Part shown: piece by piece, positions 17,201-25,461 of the stretch
Numbering within the stretch: the stretch's first letter is position 1
Layout of the letters: every line of letters begins with the position of its first letter
Assembly (NCBI GenBank): GCA_964419225.1
Contig: CAYQPF010000040.1
Span: 1 to 34,068 of the forward strand
Reading direction: 5' to 3'
DNA: 34,068 bases
DNA from: CAYQPF01 sp964419225
GTDB taxonomy: Bacteria > Cloacimonadota > Cloacimonadia > Cloacimonadales > CAYQPF01
The notes under the pieces: model-generated
Database searches by the model: none
What the model saw: only the letters and a program-made list of their open reading frames with translations
Told to the model about the DNA's origin: nothing
Program-made: the position numbers and the translations under genes

Positions 17201-19641
17201 ACATTTTGCCCGTTATTCTTTAAACCCAGACCAAGATTAGTAGTTTCGCCGGTATCCAACACATGGTTGCCATTATCCATGACATCGTAACCTGTGATAT
17301 CAAGATCAACACCGGCAACAGGCACATCAATTCTATTCGTCCAAGACTGGTCGCCTGAAGTTACAGTTAAAATGAATGCCAGATTATACTTGTCCTGGCA
17401 ATTACCGGATACAGTAAATTTAAAGGGTGTGGCACCCTGAATTGTCTGATTTGATGCCATATTGCCAAAAGTAACCAAAGAATCGATCATAGTTACATTT
17501 GGATCTGCTAAACTTAATTTAGCCTGAACACTCTCGAATGCCTGAGCATTATAGTTTTTCAGGGTGACATTGTATTGAATAGTTTCGCCGGCATTAACTA
17601 CACCATTGCTGTTTCCTGTACTACCACCTGTGTTATCATCATCAATAACAGCACTTTGATAAGCGACTGTACCGGTTTCAGAAATCTGGATAGTACCAAT
17701 TTCCGGTTTGAAATCAGGTTTTGTACATGTAACAGTGATGGCACCTGTTAAATCACCTGAATAAGAAAGATTAAGTGTTCCTGCTTCATTAGTATAACCT
17801 GAATTAATTTGAATTCCATTCTGATACAAGGAGATCCAAACATCTTTCATAGGCTCGCTATTTGCATTAAGTGCGGTAAAATTGGTGTTATTGTTCCCAA
17901 GATTCACATTGGATTGATAACTGACTGTCATTTGTTTGGGAATATCCATCCAGACATCCATACTGGGATCACCCATCAAATTACAGATTCTGCTGAAAAA
18001 ATCATATTGACTTGGATTCGCTGAACCAAAAACCTGTGAGAATCTGATTTTGGAGTACATCAAAGCATCACCCATTGTTCTGAGATTAGCTACGTACAAT
18101 CCATCAAAAATACCCATTGTCAGGAAATTGTTAAAAGCTGTATGAGTTCCAGATGTGGCTAAACCAATAGCCGTTACAGCACCTTTGGGAGTTCCCGGAG
18201 TACCAGCTCTGATTGCAGTTTCTGTAGTTGCTGTTCCATCTGCATAATTTCCTGTTCCACAGGTTAAGATCACATAATTAGCTAACTTGAACCCATTGGT
18301 AAGGCCATTAATATTACTGTCTCCCCAACCACTCATGCCGATATAACCACGGTAATTATAAAATACACAGCCGTTGTTTAAAGCTGTATCGCTGGTATTG
18401 TTATTGATAGTTTCATATTGTTCAGTAAAGGTAAAGTTTGGCTGATAGGTTAATAACAGATTCTTGATATACTTATTCACAGAAATACAAGAGGTTCCGG
18501 AATGGGCAGGATCTCCTACCAATAAGGCTTTATTATACCAGTCTGTGGTTGCCATATAAGGAATTTTTTCATAATTTTTGATTTTGCTGAATATGGTGGC
18601 AAAATGGGACGCGGATTCTATGGAAATTCTGCCTATTGAAAGATCTCCGACATTATCTCCGCCTGCTACCCAGGTATAAGAATAGTCACCTGTGTCATAA
18701 GAACCAAAAGTGGGAATATTATAGGTACCGCCGGCATCACCCAGTAAAATTACATATTCGGGTTTGTCTTCCCAAGTATTATAAGCAGTCTGAATATAGT
18801 TCTTGATGGCTGTATTGGTGGAACCGGTAACTCCTAAACTGGCAGTAACAACATTGAAACCTTTCTGCTTCTTCCATTCTACAAACTGATTCAAAGTCGT
18901 CTGAATATCAGTAGTATTTGTCGTGTGAATCAATAAGATCGTTCTTTTCTGATAAACCGGAGCTACATCTCTGATCTGATCATAATTCAAGATCAAACTG
19001 CGATACATTGGCTCAAAACTGCGGGAAATCTTTTGATTCATCTTGTAGGATGATACCTGAGCATCATTATCATAATTTACTCTGATCGTAATTTCTTTTT
19101 TGATATTCAATTCATTTCCACTCGGATTGTAGGAAAATGGATACACCTGAATGTCAACTAATCTGTAATCTCTTAACTGATATGCGGATCCGGCAGATGC
19201 TATATCCGCAGGATAAGTTGCAGCAGATCTGTTGTAGTATGATGATTGAACAATTAATGGTTCGGTGTTAACATCTTTTTCCATACCCTGTGAAGGAAAT
19301 GGTACAATATTTGTTAATCTGTCTTCTTTTATGGTTGAACTGTTAATATTAATACTTCCATTGGCAGGAACGGCTATAGTAACGGTAAAATAAGGAATTT
19401 CAGGAAGACCTTTTTCTATTAAATATGCACTTGTTTGATGAATAATATGAGTATATTCTGTTCCGGAATACTTCTTTTTAATAATCTGATAATCATCCAA
19501 CTTAAAACTAATGTCCATATAGGAACTAGTTTTCTCCAGCACAGTAAACTGCTTCGAAACTGAGTCGCTTGTCTCGGCGTATAATCCCCCCAGAGACAAT
19601 AACAACACGGCTAAAAAAATCACGCTTAACTTTTTTAACAT
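14260..19641 (-). CDS. Secreted multidomain C25 (gingipain)-like protein, paralogue 1
   Basis: This 1793-residue exported protein has a signal peptide (1-22) and a gingipain propeptide-like region (about 25-230). A C25-type domain follows (about 232-565; GGDNVGDLSIGRIS, LMGDPSMDVW). C461 (ILTCGTGNY) fits the catalytic Cys, but the usual GHG site reads YRGYIGMSGW (Y433); H500 (SGTHTAFNN) is shared with paralogue 2. Then come four Ig/CARDB-like modules with a GNxNG...GE signature (about 665-775, 780-890, 1140-1248, 1258-1365), a NIDO-like domain (900-1130; DVTLPFNFKFYG, AAFWDDLY), a jelly-roll/MAM-like domain (1371-1515), a carboxypeptidase-regulatory-like domain (1522-1600), Fn3 (1603-1690) and a FlgD-like/type IX-type C-terminal domain (1708-1793). 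The start has GGGAGAGG upstream. It may be a surface protease or a catalytically altered adhesin. Confidence 0.85.
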   Translation of the reverse strand: MLKKLSVIFLAVLLLSLGGLYAETSDSVSKQFTVLEKTSSYMDISFKLDDYQIIKKKYSGTEYTHIIHQTSAYLIEKGLPEIPYFTVTIAVPANGSININSSTIKEDRLTNIVPFPSQGMEKDVNTEPLIVQSSYYNRSAATYPADIASAGSAYQLRDYRLVDIQVYPFSYNPSGNELNIKKEITIRVNYDNDAQVSSYKMNQKISRSFEPMYRSLILNYDQIRDVAPVYQKRTILLIHTTNTTDIQTTLNQFVEWKKQKGFNVVTASLGVTGSTNTAIKNYIQTAYNTWEDKPEYVILLGDAGGTYNIPTFGSYDTGDYSYTWVAGGDNVGDLSIGRISIESASHFATIFSKIKNYEKIPYMATTDWYNKALLVGDPAHSGTSCISVNKYIKNLLLTYQPNFTFTEQYETINNNTSDTALNNGCVFYNYRGYIGMSGWGDSNINGLTNGFKLANYVILTCGTGNYADGTATTETAIRAGTPGTPKGAVTAIGLATSGTHTAFNNFLTMGIFDGLYVANLRTMGDALMYSKIRFSQVFGSANPSQYDFFSRICNLMGDPSMDVWMDIPKQMTVSYQSNVNLGNNNTNFTALNANSEPMKDVWISLYQNGIQINSGYTNEAGTLNLSYSGDLTGAITVTCTKPDFKPEIGTIQISETGTVAYQSAVIDDDNTGGSTGNSNGVVNAGETIQYNVTLKNYNAQAFESVQAKLSLADPNVTMIDSLVTFGNMASNQTIQGATPFKFTVSGNCQDKYNLAFILTVTSGDQSWTNRIDVPVAGVDLDITGYDVMDNGNHVLDTGETTNLGLGLKNNGQNVITNVYAILRSQSTLVDIQDSVAYFGTLNVGAQVSSTEHFIVTALGQTIPGMTIPFEVTLYNNEGYSEVENFGVMIGMVGGPTAVFNPTGPDAYGYLCYDDGDSTYLDHPEYDWINVVSLGGTLLPLNDHSDNTDDIVDVTLPFNFKFYGLEYNNISVCSNGWLGLGHMDNYDFRNGTIPGSGCPHPFIAAFWDDLYASGTESGVYTYFNQDEHYYVIQWNNMKNNCNPSYIETFQIILYDQTYFPTSTDDGIIKIQYQTFNNVDTNSDGSTTHHSYSTIGILDHTGTRGIQYSYNNVYPVTAKTLTNGSAILFSGTPINHELPYLILSANPNIFDANGNHVIESGETVDLGISLTNIGQQDADSTVAVLSTTDPNITILNSTSEYNTIISGYSGTNIDYYTFQVAPNCPDNHTIPFVLTVTNGDNTWERRFSVNSRKPTYMLGSVMINDIQGNGNGMPDPNEDIQLVVNILNPTNMPIENLRIQLTIAGDLLVLNENNKYFGTIPAFTTVQKAYSAHVSGNAQPNQTVLINVMGFSNNAFDLDTSVNIGIGVQTDILNEPFNTFLPMQWTIDNNVANWTSSQTSNAGGMYPEVKFSGQPSFDGTTRLVSKPFNLSGATNAVLGFKEKYIPGGGSTGTIGVAYRSNTSPWTTIWSAPAGGTSGPMLQYVSLNDVNQFNYQLCWYYAGFSGGSTWYIDDVTINAEIANTAKISGTITTSNNVQDLHNALITLGNYSALADTNGYYEMYVPAGTYPAMTIKMAGYELFSVANVVVTSGQVLDNQNANLQYLIPVENLRIASHNNENYTIAWDYANRPDFECFKIYKQKDASIYVLKDTTSSTTYIDELQMGSKYHYYVTAKYSTGESLISNILIINLADSLGNNNPAVNGYVTRLNPNYPNPFNPTTTISYSLSKSQKVKINVYNVKGQLVKALVNGQQNMGRNTVVWNGKTDKNKPAGSGIYFIKMEAENQRFIRKALLLK

Positions 19642-19670
19642 AATCCTCTCCCTTCTATATATTATAACAG

Positions 19671-19676
19671 GTTCAA
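19671..19676 (-). promoter_or_regulatory. Candidate -10 element for C25-like paralogue 1
   Basis: A perfect TATAAT on the minus strand lies about 30 bp upstream of the ATG, just before GGGAGAGG. The -35 region is A/T-rich (TTAAAA at 16-bp spacing) and weak. Confidence 0.4.
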
Positions 19677-19813
19677 TTGCAATTTTAATTCCAATTATAA
19701 CAAATACTTAGATTTATTTTATGTTACCTTGTTACGTGTTTCCAATTGTCAATTTTTTCTTTCCCTGGCTATAGAGTGCATTGAGTTCATTTCCAAATCT
19801 ATGTTTTGTCCCA

Positions 19814-19958
19814 GGGCAGACACACAGGTCTGCCCTACAAATCGATGGCATCCTTTACTCCCCTCTCTTCCCAAGAGAGGGGCCGGGGGTGAGTTACTAC
19901 TCTCCTTGAAAGATGACGCAGCTTGCGTCATTAATTCTAAAGAGCCTGGCAGGCTCTT
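19814..19958. repeat. Cluster of four short palindromes
   Basis: In order these are: AGGGCAGAC...GTCTGCCCT (about 19814-19836), CCCCTCTCTT-CCC-AAGAGAGGGG (19860-19882), ATGACGCA-GCT-TGCGTCAT (19913-19931) and AAGAGCCT-GGC-AGGCTCTT (19940-19958). All have perfect stems of 8-10 bp, and three have 3-nt loops. None is followed by a clear T-run on the minus strand, so they do not look like ordinary terminators. Confidence 0.7.
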
Positions 19959-19979
19959 CTCCCAAGAAAGATTTCATCC

Positions 19980-20006
19980 CCACTGCCCCCTGCCTACTGC
20001 ACACTG
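19980..20006 (-). repeat. 27-bp repeat, second copy
   Basis: This is identical over 27 bp to 14229-14255. On the minus strand it reads as 7-bp units (AGTGTGC AGTAGGC, then AGGGGGC). It lies about 75 bp beyond the stop codon of paralogue 2. Confidence 0.85.
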
Positions 20007-20046
20007 ACTACTCACTCCTTATTATTTGCCTGCGGGTTTATCCTTT

Positions 20047-20081
20047 TCCCTCTGATGCCTGACGACTGACACCTGACACCT
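20047..20081 (-). repeat. Heptanucleotide repeat starting in the stop codon of C25-like paralogue 2
   Basis: On the minus strand, from the AG of TAG, the units are AGGTGTC AGGTGTC, then AGTCGTC, AGGCATC and AGAGGGA. The unit differs from that of paralogue 1 but has the same length and the same position relative to the stop. Confidence 0.75.
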
Positions 20082-23000
20082 ACTTCAAAAGAAGTGCCTT
20101 CCTCATAAAGCGTTGGTTCTCTGCTTCCATTCTGATGAAATAGATTCCCGATGAAGCTGGTTTGTTTTTCTCTGTCTGACCATTCCACACAACTGTATTT
20201 GTACCTTTGTTCTGCATACTGTTAACAAGAGTTTTTATCAACTGCCCCTTAATATTAAAGATTTTGATCTTTACTTTTTGTGCTTTGGACAGTGAGTACG
20301 ATATGGTTGTTGTCGGATTGAAAGGATTGGGATAATTGCCATTTAATTTCGTTACTGCTTCTGAAGGTTCCAGATCATGCACAGCAAGAGTATCTGCCAG
20401 GTTGATTACAAGCGTATTGGACACAAGACTTTCCCCACTGGAATACTTAGCGGTGACATAGAAATGATACTTACTCCCTGTTTGTAATTCAGCAGTAAAA
20501 GTCAAAGCACCTGTGCTGTCTGCAATAGAATAAAGACCGCTGTCCTTTTGCTGATAGATCTTGAAACACTCGAAATCTGGTCGGGTAGTATAATCCCAGG
20601 CTATCGTATAAAGCTCATTATTTATCGCATCCAGTCTTAAATTCGTAACTGGTGGCAGATATTGTAAATTTACATTCTGATTTTCCAATACCTGACCATT
20701 AGTTAATACAACATTAGTTGCCGTATAAAGTTCAAATCCGGCCAGTTTAACAGTCATCTCAGAGTAATTTCCGGCAGGAATATAGATTTGATAATACCCG
20801 TTACTGTCTGCCAGTGTTGAAAAATTACCCAATGTTACCAATGCATTATGCAGATCCTGAGCATTATTGCTCGTGGTAATTGTTCCGCTGATTTTTGCGG
20901 TATTGCCGATTTCTGCATTGATGGTCACATCATCTATAAACCAGTGACAGCTTCCGGAATTACCTGTAAAGTACCAGCAAAGTTGATAATTAAATTGATT
21001 CACATCATTCAGAGAGATATACTGCAATATCGGACCACTGTCAAAATCTGCTGCATGTGACCAAATAGTCGTCCAGGGAGTAGTACTTGATCTGTATGCT
21101 ACTCCGATAGAACCGTATGAAACCCCGCCCATGAAAAACTTCTCTCTGAACCCCAGTGTTGCACTCGTAGCTCCACAAAGATTAAGCGGTTTGGAAATCA
21201 GACGGGTAGTTCCTTCGAAGGCAGGCACTCCGAAAAATAGTACCTCAGGATGCATCCCGCCTGCAAAGGTTGTTTGAGAAGATGACCAGTTAGTATTATA
21301 GCCTTCTACTGTCCATTGCAGAGGAGGAAAAGTATTAAAAGACTCATTCAGGATATCTGTCTGTACTCCTATACTAAGGTTAGCACTTGTATCAAGATCA
21401 AAAGCATTACTGGAAAATCCCATTACATTAAGCAGCACAGTCTGATTAGCTTGAGCTGTTCCTGAGACATGAGCAGAATATGCCTTTTGTACCATAGTCA
21501 GAGGTGGAATTGTCCCTAAATACTTATTAGTTTCATTAAGAACCATTAAGTTATCAGCTATGGATAATTGAATTCTTAGATCCTCAATCGGCATATTTGT
21601 CGGATTAAAAATGTTCACAACAAGCTGTATATCTTCATTAGCATCAGGCATTCCGTTTCCATTACCCAAAATATCATTGATCAACAGACTTCCCAGCACA
21701 TAAGTTGGCTTACGGTTTTTAACAGAGAAATTTCTCTGCCAGGTATTTCCATTAGTGGTGATGGTTAAAACAAAAGTAATTGTATGATTGTCAGGACAGT
21801 TTGGTGCCACCTGAAATTTAAAATATTCGACATTTGTACCTGAATTACCATTTGTTATTGCATTATAAAAAGAACTGGCAGTCAGCACCGTGACATAGGG
21901 ATCAACAGTTGTAAGCACTGCATACGTACTATCTGCAGCCTGCATACCCAGATTGACCAGTTTAATCCCCAAATTGACTGTTTCTCCTGATTCGATAACC
22001 TGATTATCATTTGCATCAAAGACATTCGGACTGCCGAAAATAACCAGAAAGGGTAACTCCTGGTTTATAGGTTTTCCGGTAAATTGAATGGCACTACCAT
22101 TAGTTAAATGCTTTGCAGTTATTGGATAAGTATTGTTATATGAATATTGCAGTCCTCTTGTTCCTGTATGATCCAGGATCCCGATGGTTGAGTAGCTGTG
22201 ATGTTCTGTTGAACCATTGCTGTTAGAATCTATATTATTGAATGTATGATACTGAATTTTTATAATTCCGTCATCTGTAGAAGTCGGATGATATGCCTGA
22301 TCGTATAAAATGATCTGGAAGGTCTCATTATATGACGGATTAAAGCCATTCTTCATATTATGCCATTGAATCACATAATAATGTTCTTCTACATTATAAT
22401 ACTTATAAACTCCGGAGCTTGGCCCAGTTGCATATAAATCATCCCAAAAAGCAGCGATGAAAGGATGAGGACATCCGGAACCGGGAATTGTACCGTTACA
22501 AAAATCGAAGGAATCCATATGTCCGAATCCCAACCAACCATTGGAGCAAACACTTATTGTACTGTAGTCCATTCCGTAAAATTTGAAGTTGAACGGCAAC
22601 GCTACATCAATTACATCATCCTGATTGTCGCCATGATCATTCAAAGCTAAGCTTGTCCCTCCTAAGCTTAGGACATCTATCCAGGCATAGTCCGGATGAT
22701 CCAAATAAGTCGTATCGCTGTCATCATAACACATATAGCCATAGGCATCAGGCCCGGTCGGGTTATATATTGCATTTGGTCCGCCAACTATACCAATTAA
22801 TACTCCAAAATTTTCGACTTCGTTATAACCTGCATTATTATAAAGAGTAAGTTCAAAGGGAATAGTCAATCCAGGGATTGCCTGCTCTATTGCTGTGATC
22901 ATAAAGTACTCGGTGGAAGATACCTGTGCTCCGACAGCCAATGTTCCGAAATAAGCTACAGAATCCTGAATGTCAACCAGACTTGATTGAGATCTGAGAA

Positions 23001-25461
23001 TTCCATACACCTCAGGAATAATAATCTGTCCATTGTTTTTTATGCTCAAGCTCAGATTAGATGTCTCCCCAGGCTCAAGTACATGGTTGGCATTGTCTAA
23101 GATATCATAACTAACAATATCCAGATCCACTCCTGCTACAGGGAGAATTATAATGTTTGACCATTCCTGAGTACCTGAGTTTATGATAATTGTAAAGACC
23201 AGATTAGATTTGTCCGGGCAATTCCCGGATACCATAAACCTGAAAGGTGCGGTACCCGGAACTGTCTGATTTGCTGCTATACTGCCAAAGGTAACCAAGG
23301 AGTCGAGTAATGTCACATAGGAATCAGTAATTCTCAATCTTGCCTGTACTGCATTGAATACCTGGGTACTATAATTTTTTAAGCTTAGATTATACTGAAT
23401 TGTTTCTCCGGCATTTATAACACCATCACTGTTACCAGCACTTCCGCCTATATTGTCATCATCTATGGCAGCACTATGATAAGCTATTGTACCGGTTCCT
23501 GAAATCTGAATAGTTCCTATCTCAGGTTTAAATTCAGGTTTTGTAGAGGTAACCGTGATAGCACCTGTTAATTCTCCGGAATAGGTTAGATTCAATAATC
23601 CATTCTCATTCGTATATCCTGAATTTATCTGATTTCCGTTCTGATATAAAGAGATCCAGACATCTTTCAAGGGCTCCCCATTTGCGTTTAAAGCGGTAAA
23701 GTTTGTATTATTGTTTCCGGGATTAACAGTTGCCGGATAGCTAAGAGTCATTTGTTTGGGAATATCCAGCCAGACATCCATGCTGGGATCACCTATTAAA
23801 TTACATATTCTCGTAAAAAAATCATTCTGCTGAGGATTAGCATTCCCATAAATCTGTGTCAATCGGACTTTAGAATACAAGAGAGCATCGCCCATTGTCC
23901 GAAAGTTAGCGATATATAACCCGTCAAAGATTCCCATAGTCAGAAAGTTGCTGAAAGGCCTGTGTGCTCCGCAAGTAGCCATTCCAATTGCTGTGACTGC
24001 ACCTTTGGACTCTTCCGGTGTACCCGCTCTCACAGCAGACTCGGTTGTGCCTGTTAGATCGGCGTAAGCACCCGTATAACAAGTTAATAAGACATAATTG
24101 GCCAACTTGTAACCGTTTGTCAAATTGTTGATATCTGTTGCTCCCCAACCGCTCATTGTGTGAAAACTGCTATAATTAAAGAAAAGACAGCCATTACTTA
24201 GAGCTGTATTATTGATTTCGTTCTCTATATTTTCATACTGCTCTGTGAATTGAAATCCGGGTTGATAACTCTCAACTAAATTCTTTATATACTTATTTAC
24301 AGAAACATAAGAATACTCTTCCCCGGATTGATTACCTGTCAGTAAAACCCTGTTGTACCAGCTTGTATCATCCATATATGGCTGTTTTTCATAATTTTTT
24401 ATTTTATTGAAAATCGTAGCAAACTGCACTGGTGTTTCGAAAGAAATTCTTCCGATCGCCAGATCACCCACATTATCTCCACCTGCTACCCAGGTATATT
24501 GATAATCTCCTGTATCATATGAGCCGAATGTTCGAATTCCATAATTACCATTAGTATCCCCCAATAAAATTATATATTCAGGCTTATCTTCCCAGGTATT
24601 ATACGCATTCTGAATATAATTCTTTATCGCTGTATTTGTAACACCTGTTACTGCTGTACTTGCCGTGACCACATTAAAACCCTTCTGCCTTTTCCATTCC
24701 ACAAACTGATCTAAGGTTGTCTGAATACCTGTAACATAAGACGAATGGATCATTAAGATTGTTCTCTTTTGATAAACCGGTGCCACATCCCTGATCTGAT
24801 CATAATTCAGGATCAAACTACGGTACATCTGTTCAAAACTACGGGAAATCTTTGGGCTCATCTTATACGAGGCTAACTGGGCTTCGGCATCTAAATTCAC
24901 TCTGAGCGTTATCTCTTTCCGTATAGTTAACTCATTTCCAACCGGATTGTAGGTAAAAGGATTCACCTGGATATCTACCAATCTGTAATCTCTTAACTGA
25001 TATGCTGCACTTGCTGTCGCAATTTCAGCGGGATACGAATCTGCGGATTGCTCATAATTAGCTGAATTGACGATCAAAGGTTCAGTGATTACATCTTTTT
25101 CCATACCTTGTGAAGGAAATATTCTTGTGTTTGATAATCTTTCTTCTTTTACAGTCGAACTGTTCACACTTATGCTGCCATTTACCGGCACAGCAATGGT
25201 TACAATAAAATAAGGAATTTCAGGCTGTCCTTTTTCAATTACATACGCACTGCTTTGATGGATAATATGAGCGTATTCTTTACCGGCATAATTCTTCTTG
25301 AGGATTTGATAATCATCCAGCTTAAAATTGATATCCATATAGGCATTAGTCTTTTCAAGTATGGTAAATTGCTTTGAAGCAATATTAAGGGGCTCTGCAC
25401 ATAATCCGCTTAAACTGATCAGATAAATTGCTAGTATTAATACAAATGGTTTTGTCTTCAT
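20080..25461 (-). CDS. Secreted multidomain C25 (gingipain)-like protein, paralogue 2
   Basis: This is a tandem paralogue of the gene at 14260-19641. It has the same length (1793 residues) and the same domain order, with no indel in the parts I aligned (residues 1-510 and the last 200). I counted 84 of 100 identical residues over 201-300. It has a signal peptide (MKTKPFVLILAIYLISLSGLCA). In the C25-like domain C461 is kept (LLTCYTGAY), but the usual GHG site reads YSSFHTMSGW (F433, with a His one residue later); H500 (CGAHRPF) is shared. It also has the four Ig/CARDB-like modules, the NIDO-like, jelly-roll, regulatory-like and Fn3 domains, and the FlgD-like C-terminus ending RKALLLK. AAGGAG precedes the ATG. 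The spacer to paralogue 1 (438 bp) has its own promoter candidate, so the two may be expressed separately. Confidence 0.85.
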   Translation of the reverse strand: MKTKPFVLILAIYLISLSGLCAEPLNIASKQFTILEKTNAYMDINFKLDDYQILKKNYAGKEYAHIIHQSSAYVIEKGQPEIPYFIVTIAVPVNGSISVNSSTVKEERLSNTRIFPSQGMEKDVITEPLIVNSANYEQSADSYPAEIATASAAYQLRDYRLVDIQVNPFTYNPVGNELTIRKEITLRVNLDAEAQLASYKMSPKISRSFEQMYRSLILNYDQIRDVAPVYQKRTILMIHSSYVTGIQTTLDQFVEWKRQKGFNVVTASTAVTGVTNTAIKNYIQNAYNTWEDKPEYIILLGDTNGNYGIRTFGSYDTGDYQYTWVAGGDNVGDLAIGRISFETPVQFATIFNKIKNYEKQPYMDDTSWYNRVLLTGNQSGEEYSYVSVNKYIKNLVESYQPGFQFTEQYENIENEINNTALSNGCLFFNYSSFHTMSGWGATDINNLTNGYKLANYVLLTCYTGAYADLTGTTESAVRAGTPEESKGAVTAIGMATCGAHRPFSNFLTMGIFDGLYIANFRTMGDALLYSKVRLTQIYGNANPQQNDFFTRICNLIGDPSMDVWLDIPKQMTLSYPATVNPGNNNTNFTALNANGEPLKDVWISLYQNGNQINSGYTNENGLLNLTYSGELTGAITVTSTKPEFKPEIGTIQISGTGTIAYHSAAIDDDNIGGSAGNSDGVINAGETIQYNLSLKNYSTQVFNAVQARLRITDSYVTLLDSLVTFGSIAANQTVPGTAPFRFMVSGNCPDKSNLVFTIIINSGTQEWSNIIILPVAGVDLDIVSYDILDNANHVLEPGETSNLSLSIKNNGQIIIPEVYGILRSQSSLVDIQDSVAYFGTLAVGAQVSSTEYFMITAIEQAIPGLTIPFELTLYNNAGYNEVENFGVLIGIVGGPNAIYNPTGPDAYGYMCYDDSDTTYLDHPDYAWIDVLSLGGTSLALNDHGDNQDDVIDVALPFNFKFYGMDYSTISVCSNGWLGFGHMDSFDFCNGTIPGSGCPHPFIAAFWDDLYATGPSSGVYKYYNVEEHYYVIQWHNMKNGFNPSYNETFQIILYDQAYHPTSTDDGIIKIQYHTFNNIDSNSNGSTEHHSYSTIGILDHTGTRGLQYSYNNTYPITAKHLTNGSAIQFTGKPINQELPFLVIFGSPNVFDANDNQVIESGETVNLGIKLVNLGMQAADSTYAVLTTVDPYVTVLTASSFYNAITNGNSGTNVEYFKFQVAPNCPDNHTITFVLTITTNGNTWQRNFSVKNRKPTYVLGSLLINDILGNGNGMPDANEDIQLVVNIFNPTNMPIEDLRIQLSIADNLMVLNETNKYLGTIPPLTMVQKAYSAHVSGTAQANQTVLLNVMGFSSNAFDLDTSANLSIGVQTDILNESFNTFPPLQWTVEGYNTNWSSSQTTFAGGMHPEVLFFGVPAFEGTTRLISKPLNLCGATSATLGFREKFFMGGVSYGSIGVAYRSSTTPWTTIWSHAADFDSGPILQYISLNDVNQFNYQLCWYFTGNSGSCHWFIDDVTINAEIGNTAKISGTITTSNNAQDLHNALVTLGNFSTLADSNGYYQIYIPAGNYSEMTVKLAGFELYTATNVVLTNGQVLENQNVNLQYLPPVTNLRLDAINNELYTIAWDYTTRPDFECFKIYQQKDSGLYSIADSTGALTFTAELQTGSKYHFYVTAKYSSGESLVSNTLVINLADTLAVHDLEPSEAVTKLNGNYPNPFNPTTTISYSLSKAQKVKIKIFNIKGQLIKTLVNSMQNKGTNTVVWNGQTEKNKPASSGIYFIRMEAENQRFMRKALLLK

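Larger units (their letters stand above)
19642..20079. other. Intergenic space between the two C25-like paralogues, rich in hairpins
   Basis: No gene is supported; the small open frames here run through repeats. Contents from left to right are the promoter of paralogue 1, four short palindromes (19814-19958), a 27-bp heptad-type repeat (19980-20006) identical to 14229-14255, and a second heptad run (20047-20081) that reaches the stop codon of paralogue 2. Confidence 0.6.

Noticed and set aside
19729..20007. 92-codon plus-strand frame between the paralogues
   Set aside because: It reads through four hairpins and the 27-bp repeat, and its composition is repeat-derived.
20080..25461. Lipoprotein signal in paralogue 2 (C21 in SGLCAEP)
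   Set aside because: Leu at -1 does not fit a lipobox, and paralogue 1 has Tyr at that place. Cleavage after A22 by signal peptidase I fits both.
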